NCBI GenBank assembly: GCA_026713305.1
Contig: JAPOOS010000052.1
Coordinates: forward strand, 1-33,217
Length of the DNA: 33,217 nucleotides
Source of the DNA: Paracoccaceae bacterium
GTDB lineage: Bacteria > Pseudomonadota > Alphaproteobacteria > Rhodobacterales > Rhodobacteraceae
Direction: 5' to 3'
Shown here: positions 17,025-25,923 of the stretch, in pieces
Layout of the letters: every line of letters starts with the position of its first letter
Numbering within the stretch: the stretch's first letter is position 1
Notes under the pieces: generated by a model
The model's database searches: none
Told to the model about the DNA's origin: nothing
What the model saw: the letters and a program-made list of their open reading frames with translations, nothing else
Made by a program: the position numbers and the translations under genes

Positions 17025-17873
17025 TCACTGGAGAAGGATGAGCGCATGCAGCAGTACGAGCACTATGCCGGCGCCGATCATGCCATCGAATCTGTCCAAC
17101 ACCCCGCCATGCCCGGGTATTAATTCCGAACAGTCCTTCACCCCAACGCGCCGCTTTACCCAGCTTACAAGCAAGTCTCCCGCTTGGGATGCGATGGCGC
17201 AGATCACACCAAGCAGCATCACCAAGAGTTCAGGGTTCGAAAAGATAGAGGCGATCCAAACTGCGCTTCCCATCATCAGGTCCGATTCCCTTAGGACTAG
17301 AAGAAAGGCAAGGCTGATGAGCAGAGCCGAAATCCAACCGGCAACAATCCCGGACCAGTGCTTGTTGGGGCTGAGCTGCTCGGGCAGTCGTGGGCCACCA
17401 ATCAGTCGGCCGAATACATAGCCTGCCACATCCGTCGCAATGACCACCAAGACTACCCAAATCAGAAGCCATTTGTATTCTTGAATTCGCAGGTAAGTGA
17501 ATTCATACGCGGCAAGAAAGGCAATCATTCCAACCAGAGCGAATTCCAGCCTTCGGCCACGAAACGCCATTGAGCTTGCCAACGGCAGTCCAATCGAAGC
17601 GAGCAATGCCAGCAGCGGAGAATCAAAAAGACCCAGCACAACCACAATCAGGGAAAGGCCGCTCATGCCGCCAAACACCCACGGAAACCAGGCCGGGTGT
17701 TCATCAACTGTCATTCTTGCCAGTTCGACAAATATGAGCCCGAGCACAGCCGCGCAAAAGAACAGAAATGCAATCCAATGGACATAGAACGTCAAGACGG
17801 CAAGGAACAGAATCACCGCCGAGGAGACTGTGCGTTTCCGCAGGTCGAAGAATTTGTGTGCAAACCTGTCCAT
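17025..17873 (-). CDS. cdsA: Phosphatidate cytidylyltransferase
   Basis: CdsA makes CDP-diacylglycerol from phosphatidate and CTP in the inner membrane, the branch point of phospholipid synthesis. The 282-residue protein has about seven to eight hydrophobic helices and the family signature near the C-terminus: SQAGDLLVSWVKRRVGVKD followed by IPGHGGVLDRFDGMI, with the expected Ser, Asp and basic residues. SPNKHWSG in the central loop is also conserved. The open frame extends to 18023, but ATG 17873 is preferred because it lies 2 bases after the uppS stop and starts the protein just before the first helix, in keeping with relatives. Confidence 0.95.
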   Translation of the reverse strand: MDRFAHKFFDLRKRTVSSAVILFLAVLTFYVHWIAFLFFCAAVLGLIFVELARMTVDEHPAWFPWVFGGMSGLSLIVVVLGLFDSPLLALLASIGLPLASSMAFRGRRLEFALVGMIAFLAAYEFTYLRIQEYKWLLIWVVLVVIATDVAGYVFGRLIGGPRLPEQLSPNKHWSGIVAGWISALLISLAFLLVLRESDLMMGSAVWIASIFSNPELLVMLLGVICAIASQAGDLLVSWVKRRVGVKDCSELIPGHGGVLDRFDGMIGAGIVLVLLHALILLQ

Positions 17874-17875
17874 GA

Positions 17876-18607
17876 CTACAGAGCTCCATAACGGCGCGAT
17901 CGCCGTGAATAGTTTTCCAGGACCCCCTCGAAATGCGAGACGGTGAAATCCGGCCACAAAGCACTCACGAACTCCAGTTCGGAATAGGCCGCCTGCCACA
18001 ACAGGAAATTTGAAAGCCGACATTCGCCCGAAGTTCGAACGATCAGATCGGGGTCGGGCAAATCGGGAGAATAGGCATGGCGGCCGACCAAGTCCTCCGT
18101 GATCTCATCGAGCGCAATTTCGCCGCGCACAACGGCGTGGGCGACATTGCGCGCCATGTGGGCGATCTCGCGCCTGCCGCCGTAGTTCAAGGCGACCGTA
18201 AGCAGCATTTTGCGGTGCTCTGAAGTTTCGGCTTCGAGCGATGTCATCCGGTTGATCAGCGACCGCTCCAACCGCCTGCGGGAACCGATGAAGCGAACGC
18301 GAATGTCGTGCTCATGCAGCATGGCCGTTTCTGAATCGATGTAGTTCTGGAAGAGTTGTGACAGGCCGTCGACTTCATCCTTGCCACGCCGCCAGTTTTC
18401 CGTCGAGAATGCAAACACGGTCAGGTAGCGGATTCCTCGCCGCGAGCAGTACTTGACGATCTGGCGCAAGCGTTCGGCGCCGGCCTGATGGCCCTCGATG
18501 CGCTCCAGCCCGCGCTGCCTGGCCCACCGGCCATTGCCGTCCATGACGATGGCCACATGAACGGGGTCAGTTGAATCGCCGCTGTCTCGCGAATTCGTGG
18601 GTAACAT
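17876..18607 (-). CDS. uppS: Undecaprenyl diphosphate synthase
   Basis: UppS condenses eight isopentenyl diphosphates onto farnesyl diphosphate in cis to form the C55 carrier lipid used for cell-wall and O-antigen synthesis. The 243-residue sequence has the catalytic Asp in VMDGNGRWA (D23), the GHQAGAERL motif, FAFSTENWRR, and the C-terminal RTSGECRLSNFLLWQ substrate site; the Cys in that motif replaces a variable position, usually Gln or His. ATG 18607 lies 5 bases after the frr stop. Its substrates come from isoprenoid synthesis, yet dxr is missing from this cluster. Confidence 0.97.
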   Translation of the reverse strand: MLPTNSRDSGDSTDPVHVAIVMDGNGRWARQRGLERIEGHQAGAERLRQIVKYCSRRGIRYLTVFAFSTENWRRGKDEVDGLSQLFQNYIDSETAMLHEHDIRVRFIGSRRRLERSLINRMTSLEAETSEHRKMLLTVALNYGGRREIAHMARNVAHAVVRGEIALDEITEDLVGRHAYSPDLPDPDLIVRTSGECRLSNFLLWQAAYSELEFVSALWPDFTVSHFEGVLENYSRRSRRYGAL

Positions 18608-18612
18608 GAAAG

Positions 18613-19179
18613 CTATACAGCCATCATTTCGGTCCGCTTGACGTCCAGCGCCTTGTCGACTTCGCCTATGAACTTGTCCGTGATTTCCTGGACTTCGTCA
18701 GACCACAATCTGACCTCGTCCTCGCTCACGCCGTCAAGCTTTGCCTGACGCAGTTGCTCCATGCCGTCTCGGCGCACGTTGCGGATGGAAATGCGCGCTG
18801 TCTCGGCATGTTGGGCAGCCACACGCGTCAGTTCGATGCGTCGCTGCTCGTTCAGTTCCGGCACCGGAAGCCTGATGACCGTTCCTTCAACTATCGGAGT
18901 GATGCCCAGTCCCGAGTCCTGGATGGCCTTTGCGACATTTGAGACAATGGACTTGTCCCATACCGAAACCGACAGCAGTCGCGGTTCGGGAACGTTGACG
19001 GAGCCGCATTGAGGCAGCGGCATGCGCGTGCCGTACGCCTCAACCACAATCGGCTCAACCATGACCGCCGAAGCGCGTCCGGATCGCAATGAGGCAAATT
19101 CCTTCCTAAGTGCCGCAATTGCGCCGTTCATGCGCCGTTCAAGATCGTCGAGATCTAGTTCAAAGTCGTCTATGGTCAT
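18613..19179 (-). CDS. frr: Ribosome recycling factor
   Basis: RRF dissociates ribosomes after termination together with EF-G. Its 188 residues cover the full length of the family. Conserved parts visible are [14 protein letters not shown] near the N-terminus, the [19 protein letters not shown] hinge and beta domain, and [12 protein letters not shown] followed by [20 protein letters not shown] at the end of the long three-helix bundle. GGGAGG (19189-19194) lies 9 bases before ATG 19179. It is followed 5 bases later by uppS. Confidence 0.97.
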   Translation of the reverse strand: MTIDDFELDLDDLERRMNGAIAALRKEFASLRSGRASAVMVEPIVVEAYGTRMPLPQCGSVNVPEPRLLSVSVWDKSIVSNVAKAIQDSGLGITPIVEGTVIRLPVPELNEQRRIELTRVAAQHAETARISIRNVRRDGMEQLRQAKLDGVSEDEVRLWSDEVQEITDKFIGEVDKALDVKRTEMMAV

Positions 19180-19516
19180 TTTGGTTTGCCTCCCATCGGG
19201 GTTGCCTTGAGCGCCAATTCATCGAACCCGGCCAAGCAACGAACGGATCTAGCGCTCCTCGCCAGTTCGTCAAACCGGCCACTGAATTCCTGCCTTTCTG
19301 CATCCGGTCCAACCATGCACGCTCTCCGTACAGCTGACGATCAAAGAATGCCGCGACCTGCGGCGGCGGGCCGGTCATGACGCATGCCGTTGACTGGCCA
19401 ATTGCTTCATTGAAGTGCGCTCGGTCAATGTCCGAGCATACCCTGTTTTGTTCAGATCGACCATTGTGGAACAAGGGCCGGCAAACTTGCACCCTTGCCC
19501 CGCAAGCCCTCGCAAT
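19180..19516. other. Gap between pyrH and frr, no gene recognised
   Basis: About 340 bp on the pyrH-to-frr side, containing the frr ribosome binding site at its left end. Nothing else recognisable was seen. It may be an untranslated spacer or a decayed reading frame. Confidence 0.5.
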
Positions 19517-20293
19517 TCAGAATTCGCGGCTTTGGCGGAGCCCGAGTCCGCCGGACGCTGCATCGTCAATCTCCTGCTGAGTTTGTATGGTTGTGAACAT
19601 TCCCTTGCCTTCAACAACCCGCTTGAAGTTTCCTGCAGGCTTGAGAGAGAACACCACCAGCTGGAGCCGTCGCTCTCGTGCCATGGCGATGGCGGCGCCA
19701 TCCATGACGCGCAGGTTCCGCTTGAATGCATCCTCGTAGCTGATCGCGTCCATTCTGACGGCGTTTGGGTTGGACTTCGGATCGCTGTCGTACACGCCGT
19801 CGACCTGAGTGCCCTTGAAGACAATCCCGCAACCAAGTTCGCTGGCGCGCAACGTTGCGGCCGTGTCCGTAGTGAAGAACGGGTTGCCCGTGCCGGCCGC
19901 GAATATGCAGATTCGCTTCCGCTCAAGGTGCCTCGCGGCACGTCGATGAATGTAGGGTTCGCAAATCTCGTCCAGGCGGATGGCGGAAAGCACCCTTGTT
20001 TCGGCGCCCAGCGTTTCCAGCGAGGCCTGCAACGCCAGCGAGTTCAAGATCGTTGCCAACATTCCCATGTGGTCGGCCGTTGTTCGCGGCAATTCGTCGC
20101 TTGCCGCGCGCAGTCCGCGGAAAATGTTGCCTCCGCCAACTACAATGCAGATTTCGACACCGAGGTCATGCACCTCGCGGATTTCCCGAGCGACCTCGGT
20201 AACCGCAGGCGGATGTATTCCAAACTCATTGTCGCCCATGAGGGATTCGCCTGACAGTTTGAGCAGCAAACGCGAGCAGTTGAACGGTTTCAA
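19517..20293 (-). CDS. pyrH: UMP kinase
   Basis: PyrH phosphorylates UMP to UDP. The 258-residue protein shows the amino-acid-kinase family motifs: LLKLSGESLMG at the N-terminus, VVGGGNIFRG, TTADHMGMLAT, AAGTGNPFFTTDTAA, GVYDSDP and LRVMDGAAIAMARE. The C-terminus carries about 20 extra residues compared with the shortest family members. The start appears to be TTG 20293, as the nearest upstream ATG (20315) runs into a stop after two codons, and an AGGA lies 8 bases before the TTG. It heads the minus-strand cluster and is divergent from miaA. The tsf and rpsB genes that often come before it are not here. Confidence 0.96.
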   Translation of the reverse strand: MKPFNCSRLLLKLSGESLMGDNEFGIHPPAVTEVAREIREVHDLGVEICIVVGGGNIFRGLRAASDELPRTTADHMGMLATILNSLALQASLETLGAETRVLSAIRLDEICEPYIHRRAARHLERKRICIFAAGTGNPFFTTDTAATLRASELGCGIVFKGTQVDGVYDSDPKSNPNAVRMDAISYEDAFKRNLRVMDGAAIAMARERRLQLVVFSLKPAGNFKRVVEGKGMFTTIQTQQEIDDAASGGLGLRQSREF

Positions 20294-20301
20294 ACGGTCA
20301 A

Positions 20302-20305
20302 TCCT
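20302..20305 (-). promoter_or_regulatory. Ribosome binding site for a TTG start of pyrH
   Basis: AGGA read on the minus strand, 8 bases before TTG 20293. It supports a non-ATG start for pyrH, which has no in-frame ATG near the family N-terminus. Confidence 0.55.
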
Positions 20306-20402
20306 ATCAGTTCATGGCTTGGCCAGTCCCATGTGCGCGCCGGAACTCTAGCGGCCTTTCGCTTCATGGGATATATGATCAGGCTCATCAAGACAAACAA
20401 GC

Positions 20403-21326
20403 GTGAGCGACAGGGAGTCTGTCAACATCAGGTACAGAGACTTACCGCGCATATGCGGCAGCCGGCCGATACTGATCGCAGGTCCAACGGCAGCCGGGAA
20501 GTCGCAGCTGGCGCTTCAGTTGGCCTCACGGTTTGACGGCGTGGTCATAAACTCCGACGCGCTGCAGGTCTACAGTTGCTGGCGCATTCTGACGGCGCGG
20601 CCAACGGCACACGAAGAGAAGCTCGTTCCCCATCGCCTCTACGGCCATGTCGAGCATGATCGCAGGTATTCCGTTGGCGACTGGATTGCCGATGTTGCCC
20701 GTACTCTCGACAGCTTGCGTGGCAGGCGTCCGGTGATCGTCGGAGGTTCCGGGCTGTGCTTCGAGGCTCTGACCCGTGGCCTTGCTCCAATTCCACCGAT
20801 TGCGCCGGAGATTTCCGAACGATACGAGAGCTTGCTGGAGCGAAGGGGACCGCAGAGCTTTGTCGAAGACCTGCTGCGACTCGACCCCGAGGGATGCCGG
20901 AAGCTTGATCTGGAAAACAATGTCCGCGTCAGACGGGCGTGGGAAGTCCTCCACTCCACCGGCCGGAGCATCGGCGCCTGGCACTCCGTGCCCGTCACGC
21001 CGCTGATTGAAGTTGACAGCGCCATTCCAATTGTTCTGGAGTGCGACGCCGGCTTGCTTGCGGCCAGAATTCATGAACGGCTTCGCCGCATGGTTGACGA
21101 GGGAGCGCTCGTCGAGTGCCAACGAATGATGGATCGGTGGGACCCTGCCCTGCCCTCCTGCCAGGCGCACGGCGCACGGCAGTTCATCGCTCACCTGAGA
21201 AACTCCTGCAGCCTTGCACAGGCGATAGACGAAGCCGCGACGGTAACGAGGCAGTATGCCAAGCGTCAAAGGAGCTGGCACCGGACACGCATGAAGAAGT
21301 GGCGGCGAGTCGGAGTCGAGTGGTAG
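20403..21326 (+). CDS. miaA: tRNA dimethylallyltransferase
   Basis: MiaA transfers a dimethylallyl group from DMAPP to A37 of tRNAs that read UNN codons. The 307-residue protein has the Walker-type GPTAAGKS (residues 27-34), INSDALQVY, GGSGLCFEALTRGL, and the C-terminal TRQYAKRQRSWHRTRM tRNA-binding segment. The conserved central GVRE motif is changed to GARQ. The start is GTG 20403; there is an in-frame stop shortly upstream and no strong ribosome binding site, so the exact start is uncertain. It lies alone on the plus strand, 109 bp from the divergent pyrH start, and consumes an isoprenoid precursor. Confidence 0.94.
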   Translation: MSDRESVNIRYRDLPRICGSRPILIAGPTAAGKSQLALQLASRFDGVVINSDALQVYSCWRILTARPTAHEEKLVPHRLYGHVEHDRRYSVGDWIADVARTLDSLRGRRPVIVGGSGLCFEALTRGLAPIPPIAPEISERYESLLERRGPQSFVEDLLRLDPEGCRKLDLENNVRVRRAWEVLHSTGRSIGAWHSVPVTPLIEVDSAIPIVLECDAGLLAARIHERLRRMVDEGALVECQRMMDRWDPALPSCQAHGARQFIAHLRNSCSLAQAIDEAATVTRQYAKRQRSWHRTRMKKWRRVGVEW

Positions 21327-21518
21327 GCGGCGACCGGAAAGCGCAGGATTCGAGCAAGGACCCTGACTGACTTTCGAACTGACCTTCCGGACCAAGGGGC
21401 GGCCAGCATGAACCTGAACAGGATGCTTCCCGCACACTTCGCCGGGCCGCATGCGCTGCGCCCAATCGTTCTCAACCAAACCTTGCGGGAAGCCGATTGC
21501 TGTGTTTCTTTGCCAATC

Positions 21519-21535
21519 CGCGTTCCTAAAACGCG
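21519..21535 (-). terminator. Hairpin over the dctM stop codon
   Basis: CGCGTT at 21519-21524 and AACGCG at 21530-21535 form a perfect 6-bp stem around a 5-base loop that includes the dctM stop codon. No T-run follows on the minus strand, so it is only terminator-like. Confidence 0.3.
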
Positions 21536-22899
21536 ATGATCTCCGGCCCCATCAACGCCGTGGGCAAGGCCGTTGAGATCCAGGGAACATAGGTGACGAT
21601 TATGAGGAACAGGAATAGTATTCCGAGGAACGGCAGCGCCGCTCTCACGACATTCAGCACCGGCATTCGGGCAACACCCGACGTTACAAAGAGGTTGAGA
21701 CCAACCGGTGGGGTAACCATGCCGATCTCCATGTTCACGACCATTACGATGCCGAGGTGAATTGGGTCGATGCCGAGCTCGATCGCAATGGGAAACACCA
21801 GCGGCGCGACAATGACGATGAGACCGGACGGCTCCATGAACTGGCCACCGACCAGCAGGATCAGGTTTACCACGACAAGAAACATGACGGGGCCCAGCCC
21901 CGCCTGAAGCATCGCCTGTGCCACCTGTTGTGGAACCTGCTCGTCGGTGAGAACGTGCTTCAGGATCAGCGCATTGGCGATGATGAACATCAGGGAAATC
22001 GACAGCCTTCCGGCATGCACAAGGGAATCGACCGTGTCACGATGAAACAGCGCCGTCACCAAGGCCGCCGGCCTGCGAAGCAGCGACGCCGGACTGCCGT
22101 CGCCGCGCCTAAGCGGACCGATGTCGCGGTAAATGTACATTGCAACCGCGTAGGCATACACGGCAGCCACCGCAGCCGCCTCGGTTGGCGTGAACAAACC
22201 GCCATATATGCCGCCAAGTATGATGACGATCAGAAACAGGCCCCAGCCGGCTTCCCTTGCCGACTGGAATACTTCGGACCAGCCAAGCCAGTCGCCCTTC
22301 GGCAGGTCTCGCCGAATCGCGATGACATAGATTGCCACCATGAGCATCAAGCCGGCGATCAAGCCGGGAATCACGCCGCCAAGAAACATTCGGCCCACAG
22401 ACACATCGGTGGCCGAAGCATAGACGACCATGACAATGGACGGCGGAATCAGAATCCCCAAGGTTCCGGCATTGCAGATGACGCCGGCGGCAAACTCGTC
22501 CGAGTAGCCAACCTGCTTCATGCCCGCAATCACGATCGTGCCGATTGCCACCACCGTCGCCGGCGAAGAGCCGGACAACGCGGCAAACATCATGCAGGCA
22601 AAAACGCCGGCGATCGCCAGCCCACCGGGGAAATGTCCGACCACTGCAATCGAAAAGCGAATGACGCGCTGGGCAACGCCGCCGGTGCTCATGAACGTCG
22701 AAGCCAGTATGAAGAACGGAATTGCCAGCAGCGTGTAGTGTCCGGCCATTGCCTGGTAGAACGACTGCGCGATTGAAGCGAGCGACGTGTCGCTCAGAAG
22801 GAGAAGATAGACAATCGACGAAAACCCGAGCGACACGGCAATTGGCAGCCCCAGCGCCAGGAGGCCAATGATCATCAGGAACAGCAGGACCACGGACAC
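21526..22899 (-). CDS. dctM: TRAP transporter large permease DctM
   Basis: The 12-13 helix large subunit of a tripartite ATP-independent periplasmic (TRAP) transporter, which uses ion gradients to import carboxylates handed over by the binding protein. The 457 residues are hydrophobic throughout, with family segments such as ALSGSSPATVVAIGTIVI, GTLGILIPPSIVMVVYA and FTPTEAAAVAAVYA. These are DctM (DedA/IT superfamily) signatures. It starts at GTG 22899, 4 bases after the dctQ stop, with AGAGGA 8 bases upstream (22908-22913). There is no in-frame ATG as well placed. Length is slightly above the 430 residues of short DctM, from a cytoplasmic loop near residues 250-280. Confidence 0.96.
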   Translation of the reverse strand: MSVVLLFLMIIGLLALGLPIAVSLGFSSIVYLLLLSDTSLASIAQSFYQAMAGHYTLLAIPFFILASTFMSTGGVAQRVIRFSIAVVGHFPGGLAIAGVFACMMFAALSGSSPATVVAIGTIVIAGMKQVGYSDEFAAGVICNAGTLGILIPPSIVMVVYASATDVSVGRMFLGGVIPGLIAGLMLMVAIYVIAIRRDLPKGDWLGWSEVFQSAREAGWGLFLIVIILGGIYGGLFTPTEAAAVAAVYAYAVAMYIYRDIGPLRRGDGSPASLLRRPAALVTALFHRDTVDSLVHAGRLSISLMFIIANALILKHVLTDEQVPQQVAQAMLQAGLGPVMFLVVVNLILLVGGQFMEPSGLIVIVAPLVFPIAIELGIDPIHLGIVMVVNMEIGMVTPPVGLNLFVTSGVARMPVLNVVRAALPFLGILFLFLIIVTYVPWISTALPTALMGPEIIAF

Positions 22900-22903
22900 T
22901 TGT

Positions 22904-23545
22904 TCAGTCCTCTGCCTGGCTGGAACTGGAATCCTGCAATTCGTGACTCACAATCAACATCTCCAGATTGCCCCGCCAAATTGCGATCGTCGCCCGCACA
23001 AACCTGTACAGGAGGATCGCCGCCCCTATCGGAAGCGCTGCGTAGGGCACCAATCGCGGCAGCTTTTCGTATTCCTCGCCCTCGTTGATAATTGGCTCAA
23101 GAAAGCGAAGGAAATCCAGCATGGGAATCTGGTCGGTCTCGTACCAGGCCCGATCGCGGGTGTTCCAGTCGATTCCGGTTGGCAGCCACCGGCCGGTGGT
23201 TTCGTACAGACCGGCAAAGGGCGCCCAGTAGTCCCAGGCGCCCTTGAGCAGCAGCAGCGCATAGGCCAGACACACCGCCGCAGCAGCCAGGCCAAGCAAT
23301 CGTCGCCGCGACGGCGAAACCCTGTTGACTATGAGATCAACGCCAAGATGGGCATTGATCTTGACGCAGTAGCTTATGCCCAGAAGCACGAACCAGGCGA
23401 ACAGCACCAGCGTGACTTCCAGCGACCAAATCAGGCTCATGTTGAAAACATACCGCAGAATGACGTTGACGAAAGTCAGCAGCACCATCGCGCCCAACAG
23501 CGCCGCCATCAGGGATTCCTCAAGTCGATCCACTGCGTGCTTCAT
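22904..23545 (-). CDS. dctQ: TRAP transporter small permease DctQ
   Basis: The small four-helix membrane subunit of the TRAP transporter. Its 213 residues include the family core WSLEVTLVLFAWFVLLG in helix two. As in other DctPQM systems of the dicarboxylate type, there is a long loop (about residues 105-165) between the third and fourth helices containing IPMLDFLRFLEPI and YEKLPRLVPYAALP. ATG 23545 starts the protein directly before the first amphipathic segment. It is 96 bp downstream of dctP and 4 bp upstream of dctM. Confidence 0.93.
   Translation of the reverse strand: MKHAVDRLEESLMAALLGAMVLLTFVNVILRYVFNMSLIWSLEVTLVLFAWFVLLGISYCVKINAHLGVDLIVNRVSPSRRRLLGLAAAAVCLAYALLLLKGAWDYWAPFAGLYETTGRWLPTGIDWNTRDRAWYETDQIPMLDFLRFLEPIINEGEEYEKLPRLVPYAALPIGAAILLYRFVRATIAIWRGNLEMLIVSHELQDSSSSQAED
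22908..22913 (-). promoter_or_regulatory. Ribosome binding site for the GTG start of dctM
   Basis: AGAGGA on the minus strand, inside the end of dctQ and 8 bases before GTG 22899. It supports the non-ATG start and coupling to dctQ. Confidence 0.6.
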
Positions 23546-23641
23546 CGCTTTGTTCCGTGTCTGGCGCCTGTCACCGCCTACTTCGCAGCGGTTCGGTTGG
23601 CAGTTCGCACGCTCGCCTGGGCGTGCAGCTGCGTCATGGCC

Positions 23642-24643
23642 TCAGTTGGCCATGCTCATTGCCTGAGCCGCGGCAATGTTGTCGGCGCCGATGTCGTCTT
23701 CAAACTGGCTCCAAACCACCTGCATCTTTTCGACCCACTGGGCCCGCTGGTCGTCCGTAAGCTCGCGAATCACGCCACCGCTGTCGATGATCGCCTGCCT
23801 GGCAGCCTGATTGACTGCGAAGGCCTCGCCATTGCGGGTCTCGGTGACCTCTCGCAGTATCTGTGCCAGCTGCGTCTGGACCTCGGCATCGAGACCTTCC
23901 CACCAGTCGACCGATGTCACGACAAGGTAGTCGATGATGCCGTGGTTGGTTTCCGTCACGCCGTCCTGCACCTCGAAGAACTTCCTGCCGTAGATGTTTG
24001 ACCAGGTGTTTTCCTGGCCGTCGACAACGCCAGTCTGGAGTGCGCCGTAGACCTCCGAGAAAGCCATGGGCTGTGCCGTGGCGTCAAGCGCCTCGATCTG
24101 CGCAACCAGCACGTCGGACGTCTGGACCCTGAACTTCAGGCCCTTCGCATCCTCCGGCACCACCAGCGCCCGGCTTGCCGAAAACTGCTTGAGCCCATTG
24201 TGCCAAAACTCCAGTCCGAGAAGCCCGCGTCTCTCCATCGACTGCTTCATCGCCTGTCCGGCTTCGGAAGACTGGAAGGCATCCACCGCCTCGATGTCCT
24301 TGAACAGGAACGGCAAATCGAAGATCCTGAATTGCTTGGTGAACTTCTCGAACTTGGACAGCGACGGAGCGGCCAGCTGCACATCGCCCTGCAACATCGC
24401 TTCAAGCACAACATCGTCATTGAAGAGCGAGGAATTGCCATAGACTTCCATGCACGCAACGCCATTCATCTCGTTGTTGACCCGCTCCTGCAGCAAAGAG
24501 GCTGCAATGCCTTTCGGGTGTCGGTCGATGTTTGTGACATGGCTGAACTTGATGACGATTTCTCCGGGCTCGCAGGATGCCAGCGCGGAGCCGCCGGCAG
24601 CAATCAAGGCGGCGGTCAACAGTACTGTTGTCAATGTTCTCAT
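23642..24643 (-). CDS. dctP: TRAP transporter substrate-binding protein DctP
   Basis: A 333-residue periplasmic binding protein of the DctP family. The signal peptide (residues 1-22) ends at ALAS. The segment KFRVQTSDVL carries the conserved Arg that binds the substrate carboxylate, and VDGQENTWSNIY is the second family motif; together they suggest a C4-dicarboxylate or similar organic acid, although the exact ligand cannot be read from sequence. The open frame extends to 24733, but ATG 24643 gives a proper signal peptide and is preceded by AGGA. It is the first gene of the dctPQM operon and is divergent from mazG; the 193 bp between them should hold both promoters. Confidence 0.95.
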   Translation of the reverse strand: MRTLTTVLLTAALIAAGGSALASCEPGEIVIKFSHVTNIDRHPKGIAASLLQERVNNEMNGVACMEVYGNSSLFNDDVVLEAMLQGDVQLAAPSLSKFEKFTKQFRIFDLPFLFKDIEAVDAFQSSEAGQAMKQSMERRGLLGLEFWHNGLKQFSASRALVVPEDAKGLKFRVQTSDVLVAQIEALDATAQPMAFSEVYGALQTGVVDGQENTWSNIYGRKFFEVQDGVTETNHGIIDYLVVTSVDWWEGLDAEVQTQLAQILREVTETRNGEAFAVNQAARQAIIDSGGVIRELTDDQRAQWVEKMQVVWSQFEDDIGADNIAAAQAMSMAN

Positions 24644-24836
24644 TTTGGGATTCCTGTATAGGTTCTTGGTTTCAAACTTTCGAAAAGGTGGCATCGGACT
24701 CACCCAGTCTGTACCTTCGGCAATGTGTGCCACCGTCCCGGGCAGGAGTTTTCGATTGCAGCCGAACGAATCGTTCGATCGTTGCTCAAGGGCCAGCGAC
24801 TGACGGAAGCAATTCCACCAACGCAGGAGTTAGGAC

Positions 24837-25700
24837 ATGAACAAACCGCCCCTACAGATTAGCGACCCGACTTGCAATATGCCGGATGCGGCCGTGAACC
24901 GGCTGCTTGCCATAATGCGGCAACTTCGAGACCCGCATTCCGGATGTCCCTGGGACATCGAGCAGGACCTGGAGTCGATTGCGCCCCACACGATCGAGGA
25001 GGCCTACGAGGTGGCGGACGCAATCCGCACCGGCAACCACGGCCAGCTCTTGGCGGAACTCGGTGACCTGCTCCTTCAGGTGGTCTTTCTTTCGCAAATC
25101 GCCGACGAGATGGAACTGTTTGACTTCTCGACGGTCGTCGAGGGCATCAGCGACAAGCTCCTGCGGCGTCATCCGCACGTTTTTTCGGATGGCGCCCGCG
25201 TGGCCACCGCCGCCGAGCAGAGCGAAAACTGGGAACATCAGAAGGCGCTCGACCGCCAGCGGAGCTCGAGCGTCAGTGAAATGGACGACATTGCCCAGAC
25301 GCTGCCGGCCCTCATGCTGGCAGCCAAGGTTCAGCAGCGCGCCGCTCGCGTCGGCTTCGACTTCGAACATTCGCACGCGGCGCTTGAAAGAGCGCTGGAC
25401 GAGCTGGACGAGTTGATGCACGCCTGCGCCGAAGGCAATGGCGACGCCACAAGGGACGAGCTTGGCGACCTGCTCTTTTCCGTGGTCAATGTGGCCCGCA
25501 TTCTGGGGATTGACGCGGAATCGTCGCTGCGAATCGCCACGGACAAATTCACGAATCGATTCCGCGCGGTCGAGAAGCGAATGACTGATCTCAATGCACG
25601 ATTTGAGGACTTGTCTCCCGAAGCCAGAGACCGCCTGTGGGAGAATGCCAAGGCGGACATTTCCCGGGACTCCCGGACCGGCGACCAATCCAGCCCGTAG
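24837..25700 (+). CDS. mazG: Nucleoside triphosphate pyrophosphohydrolase MazG
   Basis: MazG hydrolyses (d)NTPs to monophosphates and pyrophosphate and removes damaged nucleotides or lowers nucleotide alarms. The 287-residue protein has both tandem MazG domains. The first holds CPWD (37-40), the EEAYE acidic set (E54, E55, E58) and ELGD (E74, D77) that bind magnesium. The second has the matching DELDELMHA and DELGDLLFSVVNVAR. A clean AGGAG lies 7 bases before ATG 24837. It is divergent from dctP and 223 bp upstream of the nucleoside hydrolase gene. Confidence 0.95.
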   Translation: MNKPPLQISDPTCNMPDAAVNRLLAIMRQLRDPHSGCPWDIEQDLESIAPHTIEEAYEVADAIRTGNHGQLLAELGDLLLQVVFLSQIADEMELFDFSTVVEGISDKLLRRHPHVFSDGARVATAAEQSENWEHQKALDRQRSSSVSEMDDIAQTLPALMLAAKVQQRAARVGFDFEHSHAALERALDELDELMHACAEGNGDATRDELGDLLFSVVNVARILGIDAESSLRIATDKFTNRFRAVEKRMTDLNARFEDLSPEARDRLWENAKADISRDSRTGDQSSP

Positions 25701-25923
25701 TGTCCTCGAATTGGCGGCCCCGTCGTCGTTCGCATGGAACGGAACCGACGCACAGGCGACTGTCCGCATCTTCGTCGCCCGCACACACAACCGGTCGAAT
25801 CGAATTGATCTTTTGCGTAGGAGCGTCAACGCCTGTAACATTTGTGACGAAGGCAGTCCGTCCGCCAGCATTCCTTTGGTTGCCGGCCAATCCGCCATCC
25901 AGTTCGCAAAGGTAGAGACCAGC

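Noticed and set aside
21757-22776. Long plus-strand open frame of 339 codons
   Set aside because: It lies antisense to dctM, is rich in His, Arg, Gln and Asp as expected for the reverse of a membrane protein gene, and has no motif.
22868-24001. Plus-strand open frame of 377 codons
   Set aside because: Antisense to dctQ and dctP; composition is that of a shadow frame and there is no ribosome binding site or family motif.
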